From Longimicrobium sp. (lineage in GTDB: Bacteria > Gemmatimonadota > Gemmatimonadetes > Longimicrobiales > Longimicrobiaceae): a stretch of 13,286 nucleotides of DNA. The notes below the pieces were generated by a model. It was not told the DNA's origin. It made no database searches and was given only the letters and a program-made list of their open reading frames with translations. A program made the position numbers and the translations under genes. Below are positions 1 to 7,846 of this stretch, one piece after another (the stretch's first letter is position 1; each line of letters opens with the position of its first letter). The stretch lies in the NCBI GenBank assembly GCA_030446945.1, contig JAUJMI010000049.1, forward strand, positions 1 through 13,286. Reading direction: 5' to 3'.

Positions 1-618
1 TGTGGTGTCGTCGCCCTCGATATAGTCGATCACGAGGGGTGAGAGGACAAAGAAACCGCCGTTGATCCACCCGCCGTCGCCGTGGGGCTTTTCCTCGAAG
101 CTGGTGATCTTGTGCCCTTCCAGGTTGATCGCCCCGAACCGGCCCGGCGGCTGGACGGCGGTCACCGTCGCCAGCGCGCCCTTCTCCCTGTGGAATGACA
201 CGAGAGCCTGGATATCGACGTCGCTCACCCCGTCTCCGTACGTGAAGCAGAAGTCCTCCCCATCCGCCAGGTACGGCTGCACCCGCTTGAGGCGTCCCCC
301 GGTCATCGTTTCTTCCCCGGTGTCCACCAGGGTCACGCGCCAGGGCTCCGCGCTGCTCTGGTGAACCTCCATGCGATTGTCCACCATGTTGAAGGTGACG
401 TCACACATGTGGAGGAAGTAGTTCGCGAAGTACTCCTTGATCACGTAGCCCTTGTACCCGCAGCAGACAACGAAGTCGCTGATGCCGTTGGCCGCGTAGA
501 TCTTCATGATGTGCCACAGGATGGGCCGTCCCCCAATCTCCACCATCGGCTTGGGCTTTACACTGGTTTCCTCGCTGATGCGCGTACCCAGCCCCCCCGC
601 CAAGATCACAGCTTTCAT
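1..618 (-). CDS. rfbF: Glucose-1-phosphate cytidylyltransferase RfbF, 3' end cut by window edge
   Basis: Makes CDP-glucose from CTP and glucose-1-phosphate in the cytoplasm, the entry step to CDP-linked 6-deoxy and 3,6-dideoxy sugars. The visible 206 residues begin [18 protein letters not shown], the nucleotide-binding loop of sugar-nucleotidyltransferases (GGLGTR, residues 8-13). [18 protein letters not shown] follows at 21-38, which is typical of RfbF rather than RmlA. The metal/substrate segment YGDGVSDVD is at 127-135, and EEKP plus a WINGGFF stretch lies at 175-190. Family members are about 255 residues, so roughly 50 C-terminal residues lie beyond the edge. The ATG at 618-616 is the only start that gives the canonical N-terminus; no good Shine-Dalgarno precedes it. 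A 327-base gap separates it from the upstream epimerase gene, so it may have its own promoter. The expected partner, CDP-glucose 4,6-dehydratase (rfbG), would lie further left. Family assignment is firm. Confidence 0.93.
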   Translation of the reverse strand, partial: MKAVILAGGLGTRISEETSVKPKPMVEIGGRPILWHIMKIYAANGISDFVVCCGYKGYVIKEYFANYFLHMCDVTFNMVDNRMEVHQSSAEPWRVTLVDTGEETMTGGRLKRVQPYLADGEDFCFTYGDGVSDVDIQALVSFHREKGALATVTAVQPPGRFGAINLEGHKITSFEEKPHGDGGWINGGFFVLSPLVIDYIEGDDTT

Positions 619-945
619 GGGTGTGATTCAAACCGTCCGAACGAGAGAAGTAATCGGATCTCCTGAGGAGCGCTCGCGCAGCGAGACGGGAGGACTCAGG
701 GACCTGCGGTGACGGGCGGCACCGGAACCGGGGCCGCTCTGGGATAAGTTGCCGCGCGGTTGCCAACGAGCCATAGGGTGTGACTCCACCTCAGGTCCCG
801 TCGCATCCAGGACGAGGATTGAAAGTGCAACTAGCTCCAGCGCTCGCCCTGGGCCTGCGAAGAGCGAACGCCGCGCGTGCGGCGCGGAGGCGGCCGGTCC
901 AGCACGGGCCGTGCGCGCTGTACAAGGTCGGGCTCCCTCTGATCG
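619..945. other. Intergenic gap between wbpP and rfbF
   Basis: I find no convincing gene on either strand here; the short open frames have no recognisable motif. The stretch presumably holds the rfbF leader and promoter (minus strand), but I see no clear -35/-10 pair. Two small inverted repeats sit just downstream of the wbpP stop: CGCCGC/GCGGCG with a 4-base loop at 869-884, and GCACGG/CCGTGC with a 1-base centre at 902-914. Neither is followed by a T-run on the minus strand, so they do not qualify as intrinsic terminators, although they could act as RNA 3' structures. Confidence 0.5.
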
Positions 946-1983
946 TCAGCCTCTACCCGCTATGAGGCTGGACTCATACCAGCCGAGCGCCTCCTTCATC
1001 CCCGCAGCCACCGCGTGGCTGGGCTCGTAGCCGAGCTGCGCCCGAATCTTCTGGATGTCTGCCTGGGAATGCCGCACATCGGCCATGCGGAAGTCCCGGT
1101 ACACGGGCGCCACGTCGTGCAGCTCACGGTGCTGCTCCGCCAGGCCGTCACGGATCAGACGGAAAAGCTCGTTGAGCGTGGTGCGCTCGCCACACGCGAC
1201 GTTGTAGACCTGGTCGGTCGCCGCGACCACGCGGGTGGTGGCCGCGAGCAGATTTGCCTGCAGCACGTTCTCCACGTAGGTGAAATCGCGGCTGGTCTCA
1301 CCGTCGCCGTTGATCTCCACAGGGAGCCCGGAGAGAAGCGCGCTGACCCACCGCGGGATCACCGCGGCGTACGCGCCCTCGGGGTCCTGCCGCGGCCCGA
1401 ACACGTTGAAGTAGCGCAGCCCGATGCTTTCGACTCCATAGGTGCGCTGGAAGACGCCCGCGTAGAGCTCATTCACGTACTTGGAAACGGCGTAGGGCGA
1501 GAGGGGGCGGCCGATCCGCTCTTCGACCTTGGGCAGAGTCGGCTCGTCACCGTACGTGGAGCTGGAAGCGGCGTACACGAAGCGCTTCACCCCGGTGTCG
1601 CGGGCGGCGACCAGCATGTTCAGAAAGCCCTCGACGTTCGTGGCGTTGGTCGCGATCGGATCGGCGACCGACCGCGGCACCGAGCCCAGCGCCGCCTGGT
1701 GGAGCACGTAGTCCACCCCCTCGCACGCGGCGCGGCAGGTGTCCAGCCGGCGGATGTCCCCGTGCACAAAGCGGAAACGCTCGGCCCCAGGTCCCACCTG
1801 CTCCACCACCTCATCCAGGTTGCGCTGATGCCCGGTGGCGAAGTTGTCCAGCCCCACGACGTCCTGGCCGAGACCGAGCAGCATCTCCACCAGGTTCGAC
1901 CCGATGAACCCCGCGGCCCCGGTCACGAGCCAGGTGCGGGGGTGTCGCTGGACTTCCGCCTTCGCCCACTCGAACCGGCTCAC
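946..1983 (-). CDS. wbpP: WbpP/TviC-type UDP-N-acetylglucosamine 4-epimerase
   Basis: Extended short-chain dehydrogenase/reductase that interconverts UDP-GlcNAc and UDP-GalNAc, or the corresponding uronic acids, with bound NAD+. The 345 residues match the family length of about 340. Visible elements: Rossmann loop TGAAGFIGS (GxxGxxG, 22-28); [15 protein letters not shown] (45-59) with acidic D46, a near-signature of WbpP; serine cluster AASSSTYG (138-145); catalytic YxxxK as Y164 and K168; and [12 protein letters not shown] further on. The frame stays open upstream, but GTG at 1983-1981 is preferred: GGAGG lies four bases before it, it overlaps the upstream stop as ATGTGA, and it gives the family N-terminus ([10 protein letters not shown]). 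Translation is probably coupled to the upstream transferase gene. With the WbpA-type dehydrogenase in the same cluster it would supply UDP-GalNAcA. Exact substrate preference (acetamido sugar versus uronic acid) cannot be read from sequence alone. Confidence 0.92.
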   Translation of the reverse strand: MSRFEWAKAEVQRHPRTWLVTGAAGFIGSNLVEMLLGLGQDVVGLDNFATGHQRNLDEVVEQVGPGAERFRFVHGDIRRLDTCRAACEGVDYVLHQAALGSVPRSVADPIATNATNVEGFLNMLVAARDTGVKRFVYAASSSTYGDEPTLPKVEERIGRPLSPYAVSKYVNELYAGVFQRTYGVESIGLRYFNVFGPRQDPEGAYAAVIPRWVSALLSGLPVEINGDGETSRDFTYVENVLQANLLAATTRVVAATDQVYNVACGERTTLNELFRLIRDGLAEQHRELHDVAPVYRDFRMADVRHSQADIQKIRAQLGYEPSHAVAAGMKEALGWYESSLIAGRG

Positions 1984-3890
1984 ATCGCCTCCATCGTTTC
2001 CGTACGGCTCGCGTGCGCAGCCGTGTCCATGGCATGCACCCGGAGCGACCCCCGCGCCGGCGGTGCGGGAATGATCGGTGCACGAACCTCCTGCAGCTCC
2101 ATGCGGAGCTGCAGGAAGCGCAGGTCGAGGTCGGTGCACGTGGCCTGGAGGCGGGAGATGCCGTCCGGGGACGCGTTCGCGGTGCCCAGGACGATGGCCT
2201 GGATGCCATGCCGCTGCACGATCCGCGCGATGTCCGCCGTGCCCCCGACCACGGGGCAGCCGTGGACCAGGCGCCCCCGCTTGCGTGCGTCGTCATCGAT
2301 GAAGCCAAACGGCCTGAGCGCCAGGTCGGGGTTGGACATCATTTCGCGGATCGCGATCTCCCCGCCGCGGTCGGCCCCGTAGATCAGGGCCGGAGCGCCC
2401 TCCCCGCGCAGCGAGTGGCGCACCAGGTCCAGCGAGCGAAAGGAAGCGCGCGCACCCGTCACGAGGAGGGCGACCAGAATACCGTCCATGATCCAGATGC
2501 TGCGCGAGAACTCGCCACCTGGAAAGGCGAAGGTGAGCGCCGCCAGCGACACCAGCGAGCCGAGTACGGAGGCGAGCGCGAGACGGTGGACGTCCACGAT
2601 GGTCAGGTGCTGCCAGTGCCCGCGGTAGACGCCCACCAAGCCGAAGCACGCCGACTTGGCCACCACGGCGATGGCGAGCGTCTGCTCGAAGAGGAGCGCC
2701 TGCGTGGGCGGCGGGGCGCCGTCCCAGCGGAGGAGGTACGCCCCCTGATAGGCGACCGCGAACAGCACCAGGTCGAGCACCACCTCGAAGGCCCGCCGCT
2801 TGTGCAGCAGGTCGGAAACCAGGAGCGTCACGCGTCTGGAGGCGATCTCCGACGGAGCGTACGTATGCAGGCGCCCGAGGTAGGCCGCAAAGGTGAGCAG
2901 CCCCACCAGGAATACCCCGCCCGCGGCGAAGCTAACCCCCCGGTTCGCCCCGCGCAGGGCGAGCGCCGTGCCCCCACCCGCGGCCGCGAAGGCATACAGG
3001 AGGAGCGCCACCTGCCGCTCCGAGAGCCCCATCGCCACCAACCGGTGGCTGGTGTGGTCGCGCCCGCCCACCGAGATCGGGCGTCCCGCCAGCGTACGCG
3101 CCGTGGTAACGAGAAGCGTGTCGAGGATCGGGATGATGACGATCAGGACGGGAACGAAGAGCACCGACACCAGGCTCGCGGAAACGGTACTCGGGTAGGC
3201 GGCGCCCAGCCCCGCCAGCAGCGCGCCGATGAACAGGCTCCCGGAGTCGCCCATGAAGATGGACGCCCGGTTGAAGTTGTAGGGAAGGAAACCGAACGCC
3301 GCGCCCGCCAGCGCCAGGCACACCGCGGCGAGCACGATCGCCCCGTCCCAGAGCAGCGTGGCGGCCAGGAAGAGTGCGGCAATCCCCGCCACACCCACCG
3401 CCACCCCGTCCATGTTGTCGAGGAGGTTGAGGGCGTTCGTGAGCGCCAGGAACCAGAAGAAGGTCACCAGCACGTTGACCAGCGTCCACGGAGTCACGGG
3501 ATAGATGACCCCGAAGCTGATCACCGCCGCCGCAGAGAGCCCCTGGAAGATCAGCTTGGCGGACGGCTTCAGCTTCAGCTTGTCGTCCGCCAGTCCCACC
3601 AGGAACATCAGCGACGAGGCGAGCAGGACCCCGACCGCGCCGCGGCTGAGCGGGTGTGCCGCTCCGGCGGATCCCAGGCGCCAGAGCGCCAGCCCCGCGC
3701 CGACGGCGAACCCCATGTACACCGCGATCCCGCCCAGCAGGGCGGTCGGACGCGCGTGCCAGCGGTCGCCGCTTGGCTTGGCGATCATCCCGATTGCCCG
3801 TGCACCCCCACGCACCACCGGGGTAACGGCAAGAGTGGCCAGGAAAGCGGCGAGGAACGCCAGGAGCAGCGGGAAAGTCACAGCTTGCAT
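1980..3890 (-). CDS. Polyprenyl-phosphate GlcNAc-1-phosphate transferase (WecA/TagO type) fused to a CapD/WbaP-type membrane-Rossmann module
   Basis: The 636-residue protein has two parts. Residues 1 to about 345 are a polytopic PNPT (MraY/WecA family) with about ten hydrophobic segments. Its catalytic landmarks are all present: ADDKLKLKP with D102-D103, [11 protein letters not shown] (152-162), FMGDSGS with D215, and the cytosolic histidine motif HTSHRL (H279, H282). It should transfer HexNAc-1-phosphate from a UDP-sugar to undecaprenyl phosphate at the inner membrane. Residues about 366-605 resemble the N-terminal half of FlaA1/CapD dehydratases and WbaP transferases: [18 protein letters not shown], three more hydrophobic stretches (about 402-420, 437-456, 465-480), then a Rossmann-like part with [16 protein letters not shown] (502-517) and GFIDDD. 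The catalytic SDR half of CapD is absent. The ATG at 3890-3888 is five bases after the upstream stop; the open frame before it reads through antisense-like sequence. The order PNPT then CapD-N is unusual; the role of the second module is unknown. Confidence 0.88.
   Translation of the reverse strand: MQAVTFPLLLAFLAAFLATLAVTPVVRGGARAIGMIAKPSGDRWHARPTALLGGIAVYMGFAVGAGLALWRLGSAGAAHPLSRGAVGVLLASSLMFLVGLADDKLKLKPSAKLIFQGLSAAAVISFGVIYPVTPWTLVNVLVTFFWFLALTNALNLLDNMDGVAVGVAGIAALFLAATLLWDGAIVLAAVCLALAGAAFGFLPYNFNRASIFMGDSGSLFIGALLAGLGAAYPSTVSASLVSVLFVPVLIVIIPILDTLLVTTARTLAGRPISVGGRDHTSHRLVAMGLSERQVALLLYAFAAAGGGTALALRGANRGVSFAAGGVFLVGLLTFAAYLGRLHTYAPSEIASRRVTLLVSDLLHKRRAFEVVLDLVLFAVAYQGAYLLRWDGAPPPTQALLFEQTLAIAVVAKSACFGLVGVYRGHWQHLTIVDVHRLALASVLGSLVSLAALTFAFPGGEFSRSIWIMDGILVALLVTGARASFRSLDLVRHSLRGEGAPALIYGADRGGEIAIREMMSNPDLALRPFGFIDDDARKRGRLVHGCPVVGGTADIARIVQRHGIQAIVLGTANASPDGISRLQATCTDLDLRFLQLRMELQEVRAPIIPAPPARGSLRVHAMDTAAHASRTETMEAM
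1988..1992 (-). promoter_or_regulatory. Shine-Dalgarno (GGAGG) deciding the wbpP GTG start
   Basis: GGAGG on the minus strand lies four bases before GTG (1983-1981) and inside the last codons of the upstream gene. It supports the GTG start over the longer open frame and fits translational coupling through the ATGTGA stop/start overlap. Confidence 0.7.
2089..2116. repeat. 12-bp inverted repeat with 4-base loop inside the transferase gene
   Basis: TCCTGCAGCTCC (2089-2100) and GGAGCTGCAGGA (2105-2116) are perfect reverse complements around ATGC. They fall within the last 40 or so codons of the fused transferase (encoding LQLRMELQ), about 105 bases before the downstream wbpP start. The mRNA could form a stable hairpin here. 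It may be incidental to the coding sequence, since the peptide itself repeats the LQ/LR pattern. Confidence 0.6.
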
Positions 3891-3895
3891 CGAGA

Positions 3896-4873
3896 TCAGA
3901 CGGGGCGGAGTACGGTGGCCTGGTGGAAGTCGATCACCGATTCCAGGATCCCGCTCAGCGGGACCTCCGGGCTCCAGTCGATCGTCCGCTGGATCTTGTC
4001 GATGCAGGGAACGCGGCGCGGCATGTCCTCGAAACTCTCCTCGTAGGCCACCGCATAGGGAACGAAGGTGATCTCGGAGGTGGACTCCGTCAGCGTGCGG
4101 ATCCGGTGCGCCAGGTCCAGCATCGTGATCTCTTCGGTGTTGCCGATGTTGAATACCTCGCCGACCGCCGCGTCGGTCTCCATCAGCGCGGCGAGCGCAC
4201 GCACCACGTCGCCCACGTGCGTGAAGCACCGGCTGCTGCTCCCGTCGCCGTACACCGTGAGCGGCTCCCCGGCCAGGGCCTGGGTCACGAAGCGCGGGAT
4301 CACCATCCCGTACCGTCCGGTCTGCCGCGGTCCCACCGTGTTGAACAGGCGCACCACCACCGTGGGAAGGCCCTTCTCACGCCAGTACGCGATGGCGAGG
4401 AACTCGTCGATCGCCTTGGAGCAGGCATAGCTCCACCGCCCGCGCGAGGTGGCACCCATCACCAGGTCGCTCTCTTCATGGAACGGAACCGCCGTGTTCT
4501 TGCCGTAGACCTCCGAGGTGGAGGTGAGCAGGACCTTGCGGTTCTTCTTTGCGGCGACGTTGAGGAGGAGCTCGGTGCAGCGGACGTTGGTCTCGATCGT
4601 CCGCACCGGGCTTTCCACGATCAGCTTCACCCCCACCGCCGCGGCCAGGTGGAACACGGCGTCCGCCTCGTCCACGAGCTCCGCCAGGAGCGGGGCGTTC
4701 AGCATGGTGTCGATGACGTAGCGGAACTTCGGGTTTCCGCGCAGGTGCCCGATGTTGCGCATCGACCCGGTCGACAGGTCATCCAGGATCGTGACATGGT
4801 GCCCCTGATCCAGGAGGATGTCCGCGAGGTGGGAACCGACGAAACCGGCTCCGCCGGTGATCAGGTAGTGCAT
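3896..4873 (-). CDS. NAD-dependent extended SDR: nucleotide-sugar epimerase or UDP-glucuronate decarboxylase-like
   Basis: A 325-residue cytoplasmic nucleotide-sugar enzyme. Features: GGAGFVGS (7-14), the acidic pair D31-D32 ending the second strand, HLAAAVGVKLIVESP (75-89), TSTSEVYG (117-124), Y149xxxK153 in WSYACSK, LFNTVGPRQTGRYGMVIPRF, and YGDGSSSRCFTHVGD. The serine-glutamate in TSTSEVYG (S120, E121) and the late RRVPCIDKIQRTIDW segment resemble the decarboxylases UXS and ArnA, where a glutamate and an arginine at these places act in decarboxylation. RLFNTVGPRQTGRYGMVIPR also occurs in proteins annotated as UDP-glucose 4-epimerases. The substrate is therefore open: UDP-glucuronate to UDP-xylose, or a C4 epimerisation. 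Its start lies 13 bases inside the end of the GT4 gene, and its stop is five bases before the transferase start, so it is within one operon. Confidence 0.88.
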   Translation of the reverse strand: MHYLITGGAGFVGSHLADILLDQGHHVTILDDLSTGSMRNIGHLRGNPKFRYVIDTMLNAPLLAELVDEADAVFHLAAAVGVKLIVESPVRTIETNVRCTELLLNVAAKKNRKVLLTSTSEVYGKNTAVPFHEESDLVMGATSRGRWSYACSKAIDEFLAIAYWREKGLPTVVVRLFNTVGPRQTGRYGMVIPRFVTQALAGEPLTVYGDGSSSRCFTHVGDVVRALAALMETDAAVGEVFNIGNTEEITMLDLAHRIRTLTESTSEITFVPYAVAYEESFEDMPRRVPCIDKIQRTIDWSPEVPLSGILESVIDFHQATVLRPV

Positions 4874-6102
4874 GCGCTCGCCTTGGGAGTGGGAGTTGAC
4901 CGTGAGGGGTCGCTCGCGGAATGGCCGAGTAGCTGATCGTACAGCGCCGCCACGTCGGCGAGAAGACGTTGGACACCAAAGCGCGCCGGGATCGCACGCA
5001 TGCCGGCCGCGCCCATCTCACGGCGCGCCGTGGAATCGCCAAGCAATGTCGCGACCGCTGCGGCCATGGCCCCGGGGTCGCCCGGGGGCACCACCAGCCC
5101 AAGGCGCCCATCCTCGAGGACCTCGCGCACGCCCCCCACGTCGGTCGCCGCCACGGCGCACCCCGCGGCGAGCGCCTCGATCAGGCACACCGGCGTCCCC
5201 TCGTTGTGCGAGGTGAGGGCCACCACGTCCGAGTCCGCGTAGATCCGGTCCAGGTCGCTCCTCCAACCGAGGAAGCGAACTCGGTCTTCGATGCCCAGCT
5301 CGGCGGCCAAAGCCCGGAGCCGCCCTTCTTCCCCGCCCCCGCCGACGACTGCAAATGTGCACGCGCGCCCTGCATCGCGCAACCGCGCGGCGGCATGGAG
5401 GAAGAGCTTGTGATTCTTGATCGGGACCAGGCGCCCCACGATGCTGACGATGGGGTCGCTTCCGGCTCCGATCTCGCTGCGGAGCTCGCCGCGCAGGCCC
5501 CGAAGCCGGCTGACGTCGAACCGCGCGAGGTCCAGGCCCAGCGGGATCACGCGCACGCGCTTGCGGGAGCAGATCCGAAACTGGTCGACAATCTCGTCCG
5601 CCTGGCTCTCGCTGATGGCGACGACGCAGGTGGTGAACCGCGCGAGGAACCGCTCGGTCCATAGGACCAGCCGCGTGGTGTTCTTCCCGAAGTAGCCGCG
5701 GAAGACGTGTCCGTGGAAGGTATGGACCCGCACAGGCACCCGAGCCAGAACGGCGGCCAGCCGGCCCAGCGTGCCCGCCTTGGCCGTGTGCGTATGGACG
5801 ATGTCCGGACGGAGCCGCCGAAAGAGCCGGAACAGCTTCATGAAGACGAGGAGGTCATCCCACGGGCGGATGCTCCGGCCCAGCTGCGGGATCGTATGGA
5901 CGTCCACCCCCTGCTCTCGCGCCCACGCACTCATGTCCGCCTCGCCTGGCGCGACCGCGCCCGCCACCAGGACGGTGGGGTAGCGGTCGGCCAGGCCGGC
6001 GGTGAGATAGGTGACGTGGAGCGCCGGCCCGCCCACGTTCAGTCGGGCGATCGCTCGGACGACCCGTGGCTTCATTCGACTGCCCGAGCGGAACCGCTTC
6101 AC
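4861..6102 (-). CDS. GT4-family glycosyltransferase (GT-B fold)
   Basis: Predicted retaining glycosyltransferase that adds a sugar from a nucleotide donor to the lipid-linked repeat unit at the cytoplasmic face. The 413 residues fit family 4. Numbered from the chosen start: N-terminal strand and glycine loop RAIARLNVGGPALHV (about 16-30), DIVHTHTAKAG (100-110) and FHGHVFRGYF in the acceptor domain, then the donor domain with SIVGRLVPIKNH (R224, K229) and the E-x7-E motif NEGTPVCLIE (E301, E309), followed by DVGGVREVL. GTG at 6102-6100 is chosen because GGAGGG precedes it by three bases; ATG at 6075 has no Shine-Dalgarno and gives a nine-residue-shorter protein equally consistent with the fold. 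The C-terminal tail (SASDPSRSTPTPKAS) is low-complexity. The gene starts 41 bases after the dehydrogenase stop and overlaps the next gene by 13 bases. Donor and linkage cannot be predicted. Confidence 0.9.
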   Translation of the reverse strand: MKRFRSGSRMKPRVVRAIARLNVGGPALHVTYLTAGLADRYPTVLVAGAVAPGEADMSAWAREQGVDVHTIPQLGRSIRPWDDLLVFMKLFRLFRRLRPDIVHTHTAKAGTLGRLAAVLARVPVRVHTFHGHVFRGYFGKNTTRLVLWTERFLARFTTCVVAISESQADEIVDQFRICSRKRVRVIPLGLDLARFDVSRLRGLRGELRSEIGAGSDPIVSIVGRLVPIKNHKLFLHAAARLRDAGRACTFAVVGGGGEEGRLRALAAELGIEDRVRFLGWRSDLDRIYADSDVVALTSHNEGTPVCLIEALAAGCAVAATDVGGVREVLEDGRLGLVVPPGDPGAMAAAVATLLGDSTARREMGAAGMRAIPARFGVQRLLADVAALYDQLLGHSASDPSRSTPTPKASACTT

Positions 6103-6105
6103 ACA

Positions 6106-6111
6106 CCCTCC
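6106..6111 (-). promoter_or_regulatory. Shine-Dalgarno (GGAGGG) before the GT4 GTG start
   Basis: GGAGGG on the minus strand lies three bases before GTG (6102-6100). It is one of the clearest ribosome-binding sequences in the cluster and favours the GTG over the downstream ATG at 6075. The spacing is slightly short, so the choice is not certain. Confidence 0.55.
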
Positions 6112-6142
6112 AACGCCGGACTCTTCGCGCGCTGCCACGATC

Positions 6143-7582
6143 TCACCCAAAGCCGGCTACCTGCGAATCCGCCGCTCCAGCGACAACGCGCGACCAATCT
6201 ACGGCTCCGCCAGCGGGGGCGAGCGAATCGTTGCGGCCGGGCCGCCCCTCTCCCGACAGCCCGACGACGGAAGCGCCCTCGGGAGTGCCGCGCATCACGC
6301 CGCGCGTGTCCACCACCAGCGTCGCGTGCTGCGCGACGCGCGCGTAATCCACCGTGGTGTGGTCGGTAACCAGGACCACCGCGTCCATCTCCCGGAGCAG
6401 CTCGTCGCTGAGCTCCCGGCTACGCATCGGCAATCCCTCCAGGGCCGTGTGCCCGTCGTCGCGGATCTGCGGGCAGAAGGGATCGTGGTAGCTCACCGCC
6501 GCCCCCTTTTCCTGCAGCATCTGCATGACCTCCAGCGCGGGGCTTTCGCGCAGGTCGTCGATGTCTCTCTTGTACGCCACTCCCAGTATGAGCACGCGGC
6601 TCCCGTTCACCGCCTTCTTCGCCCGGTTCAGCGCATCCACCACCTTGCCCACCACGAAACCGGGCATCTCCGCGTTTATCTCGCTGGCGAGCTCGATCAT
6701 CCGCGTCCGGAACGCCAGCGTCCTCATCTTCCAGGAGAGGTAGTGCGGATCGAGCGGGATGCAGTGCCCGCCGAGCCCGGGACCCGGGGTGAACTTCATG
6801 AAGCCGAACGGCTTGGTGGCCGCAGCCTCGATCACCCCCCACACGTCCACGTTCAGCCGGTCGCACGCCTGCGCCAGCTCGTTGGCCAGCGCGATGTTGA
6901 TCATCCGGAAGGTGTTCTCGTACACCTTCACCAGCTCCGCCGCTTCAGCGCTCTCCACCGGCACGATGGTGTCGAAGACCGCCCCATAAAGCGCGAGCCC
7001 CGCCTCCAGGCACGCCGGCGTGACCCCGCCCAGCACCTTGGGCGTGTTCCGCGTGTGCCAGACCGGGTTGCCCGGGTCTACCCGCTCGGGAGAGAAGCAG
7101 AGAAAGAAATCCTTTCCCACCCGCAGCCCCCCCGCCTCCAGGATCGGCAGCATCACGTCTCTCGTGGTGCCGGGATAGGTGGTCGACTCGAGGATCACGA
7201 GCTGCCCGGGGCGCAACGTGGCCGCGACCGCCTCGGAGGCTGCCACCACGTAGGAAAGGTCCGGGTCCTTGGTCTTGCTCAGCGGCGTGGGCACGCAGAT
7301 CGAGATCGCGTCGCACCCGCCGAGACGCCCCTCCTCAGAGGTCGCAGAAAGAAGCCCCTCACCCACGAAGGCCGCCACGATCTCACTCGAGATGTCCTGA
7401 ATGTGGCTCTGCCCCGCGTTGATCCCCTCCACTACTCGCATCGACACGTCGAAGCCGAGTGCGCGGTATCCGCTGCGCGCCACCTCCACAGCCAGCGGCA
7501 GCCCCACGTAGCCCAGCCCCATCACCCCGACCGTCGCTTCCCGGTTTTCGAGGTTCCGTAGCAGTTGCTCACATGCGTTCAT
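6143..7582 (-). CDS. wbpA: UDP-N-acetylglucosamine 6-dehydrogenase, WbpA type
   Basis: Oxidises C6 of a UDP-HexNAc twice with NAD+ to give the uronic acid, here most likely UDP-GlcNAc to UDP-GlcNAcA. The 479 residues show MGLGYVGLPLAVEVA (21-35), CVPTPLSKTKDPDLSYV (96-112), LESTTYPGTT (131-140), SPERVDPGNP (164-173), K219 near YENTFR, and AAATKPFGF (253-261). GPGLGGHCIPLDP (267-279) contains catalytic C274, and GVAYKRDIDDLRESP (334-348) lies in the C-terminal binding domain. These strings match WbpA of Pseudomonas better than TviB or UDP-glucose dehydrogenases. The family fold ends near LVVDTRGVMRG (422-432); about 47 extra, glycine/alanine-rich residues follow and look unstructured. ATG at 7582-7580 gives a normal N-terminus; no strong Shine-Dalgarno is present. 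It begins the tight five-gene cluster and, with the WbpP-type epimerase, could yield UDP-GalNAcA. In P. aeruginosa WbpA feeds a ManNAc(3NAc)A pathway whose other enzymes are not seen here. Confidence 0.92.
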   Translation of the reverse strand: MNACEQLLRNLENREATVGVMGLGYVGLPLAVEVARSGYRALGFDVSMRVVEGINAGQSHIQDISSEIVAAFVGEGLLSATSEEGRLGGCDAISICVPTPLSKTKDPDLSYVVAASEAVAATLRPGQLVILESTTYPGTTRDVMLPILEAGGLRVGKDFFLCFSPERVDPGNPVWHTRNTPKVLGGVTPACLEAGLALYGAVFDTIVPVESAEAAELVKVYENTFRMINIALANELAQACDRLNVDVWGVIEAAATKPFGFMKFTPGPGLGGHCIPLDPHYLSWKMRTLAFRTRMIELASEINAEMPGFVVGKVVDALNRAKKAVNGSRVLILGVAYKRDIDDLRESPALEVMQMLQEKGAAVSYHDPFCPQIRDDGHTALEGLPMRSRELSDELLREMDAVVLVTDHTTVDYARVAQHATLVVDTRGVMRGTPEGASVVGLSGEGRPGRNDSLAPAGGAVDWSRVVAGAADSQVAGFG

Positions 7583-7846
7583 CTACATTCACCCGTGTGC
7601 CCGAGTACCTGCGGACGGCTTGTCGTCCCGCGATGTGCAGTTCCAAACCGGGGCGGCCCTAAAGATGGCAGAACGGAAAGCGACTGCTAGCCTACTAAGG
7701 CCCTGACGACCGACAGGCGGGCGCAGTCACGGAGCGCTCTCCACGCCTGGAACCCCCGCACCAGGGCAGCACGTGCGTTCCTGGCCTGCACACCCGCGGC
7801 GGGGAAATCAGGGACAATCCCTTCATCGTCGGAAGTCCTGCTCGCG
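7583..7846. other. Gap between cpsB and the dehydrogenase gene
   Basis: No gene is apparent on either strand in these 264 bases. It is the largest break inside the minus-strand series apart from the gap before rfbF, so a promoter for the downstream five-gene cluster could lie here, but I see no convincing -35/-10 pair. No hairpin plus T-run terminator is visible after cpsB. Confidence 0.4.

Noticed and set aside
869..914. Two short hairpins after the wbpP stop as an intrinsic terminator
   Set aside because: Stems are only 6 bp and no U-run follows in the direction of transcription.
1015..2382. 455-codon open frame on the plus strand
   Set aside because: Antisense to wbpP and the end of the transferase gene; no motif seen.
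2013..4046. 677-codon open frame on the plus strand
   Set aside because: It lies antisense to the fused transferase, whose catalytic motifs are complete. Its product is rich in Arg, Gln, Glu and His with no domain, which is typical of antisense frames in GC-rich genes.
6011..7561. 516-codon open frame on the plus strand
   Set aside because: Antisense to the WbpA-type dehydrogenase, which carries all family motifs; the plus-strand product is His/Arg-rich and unlike any known family.
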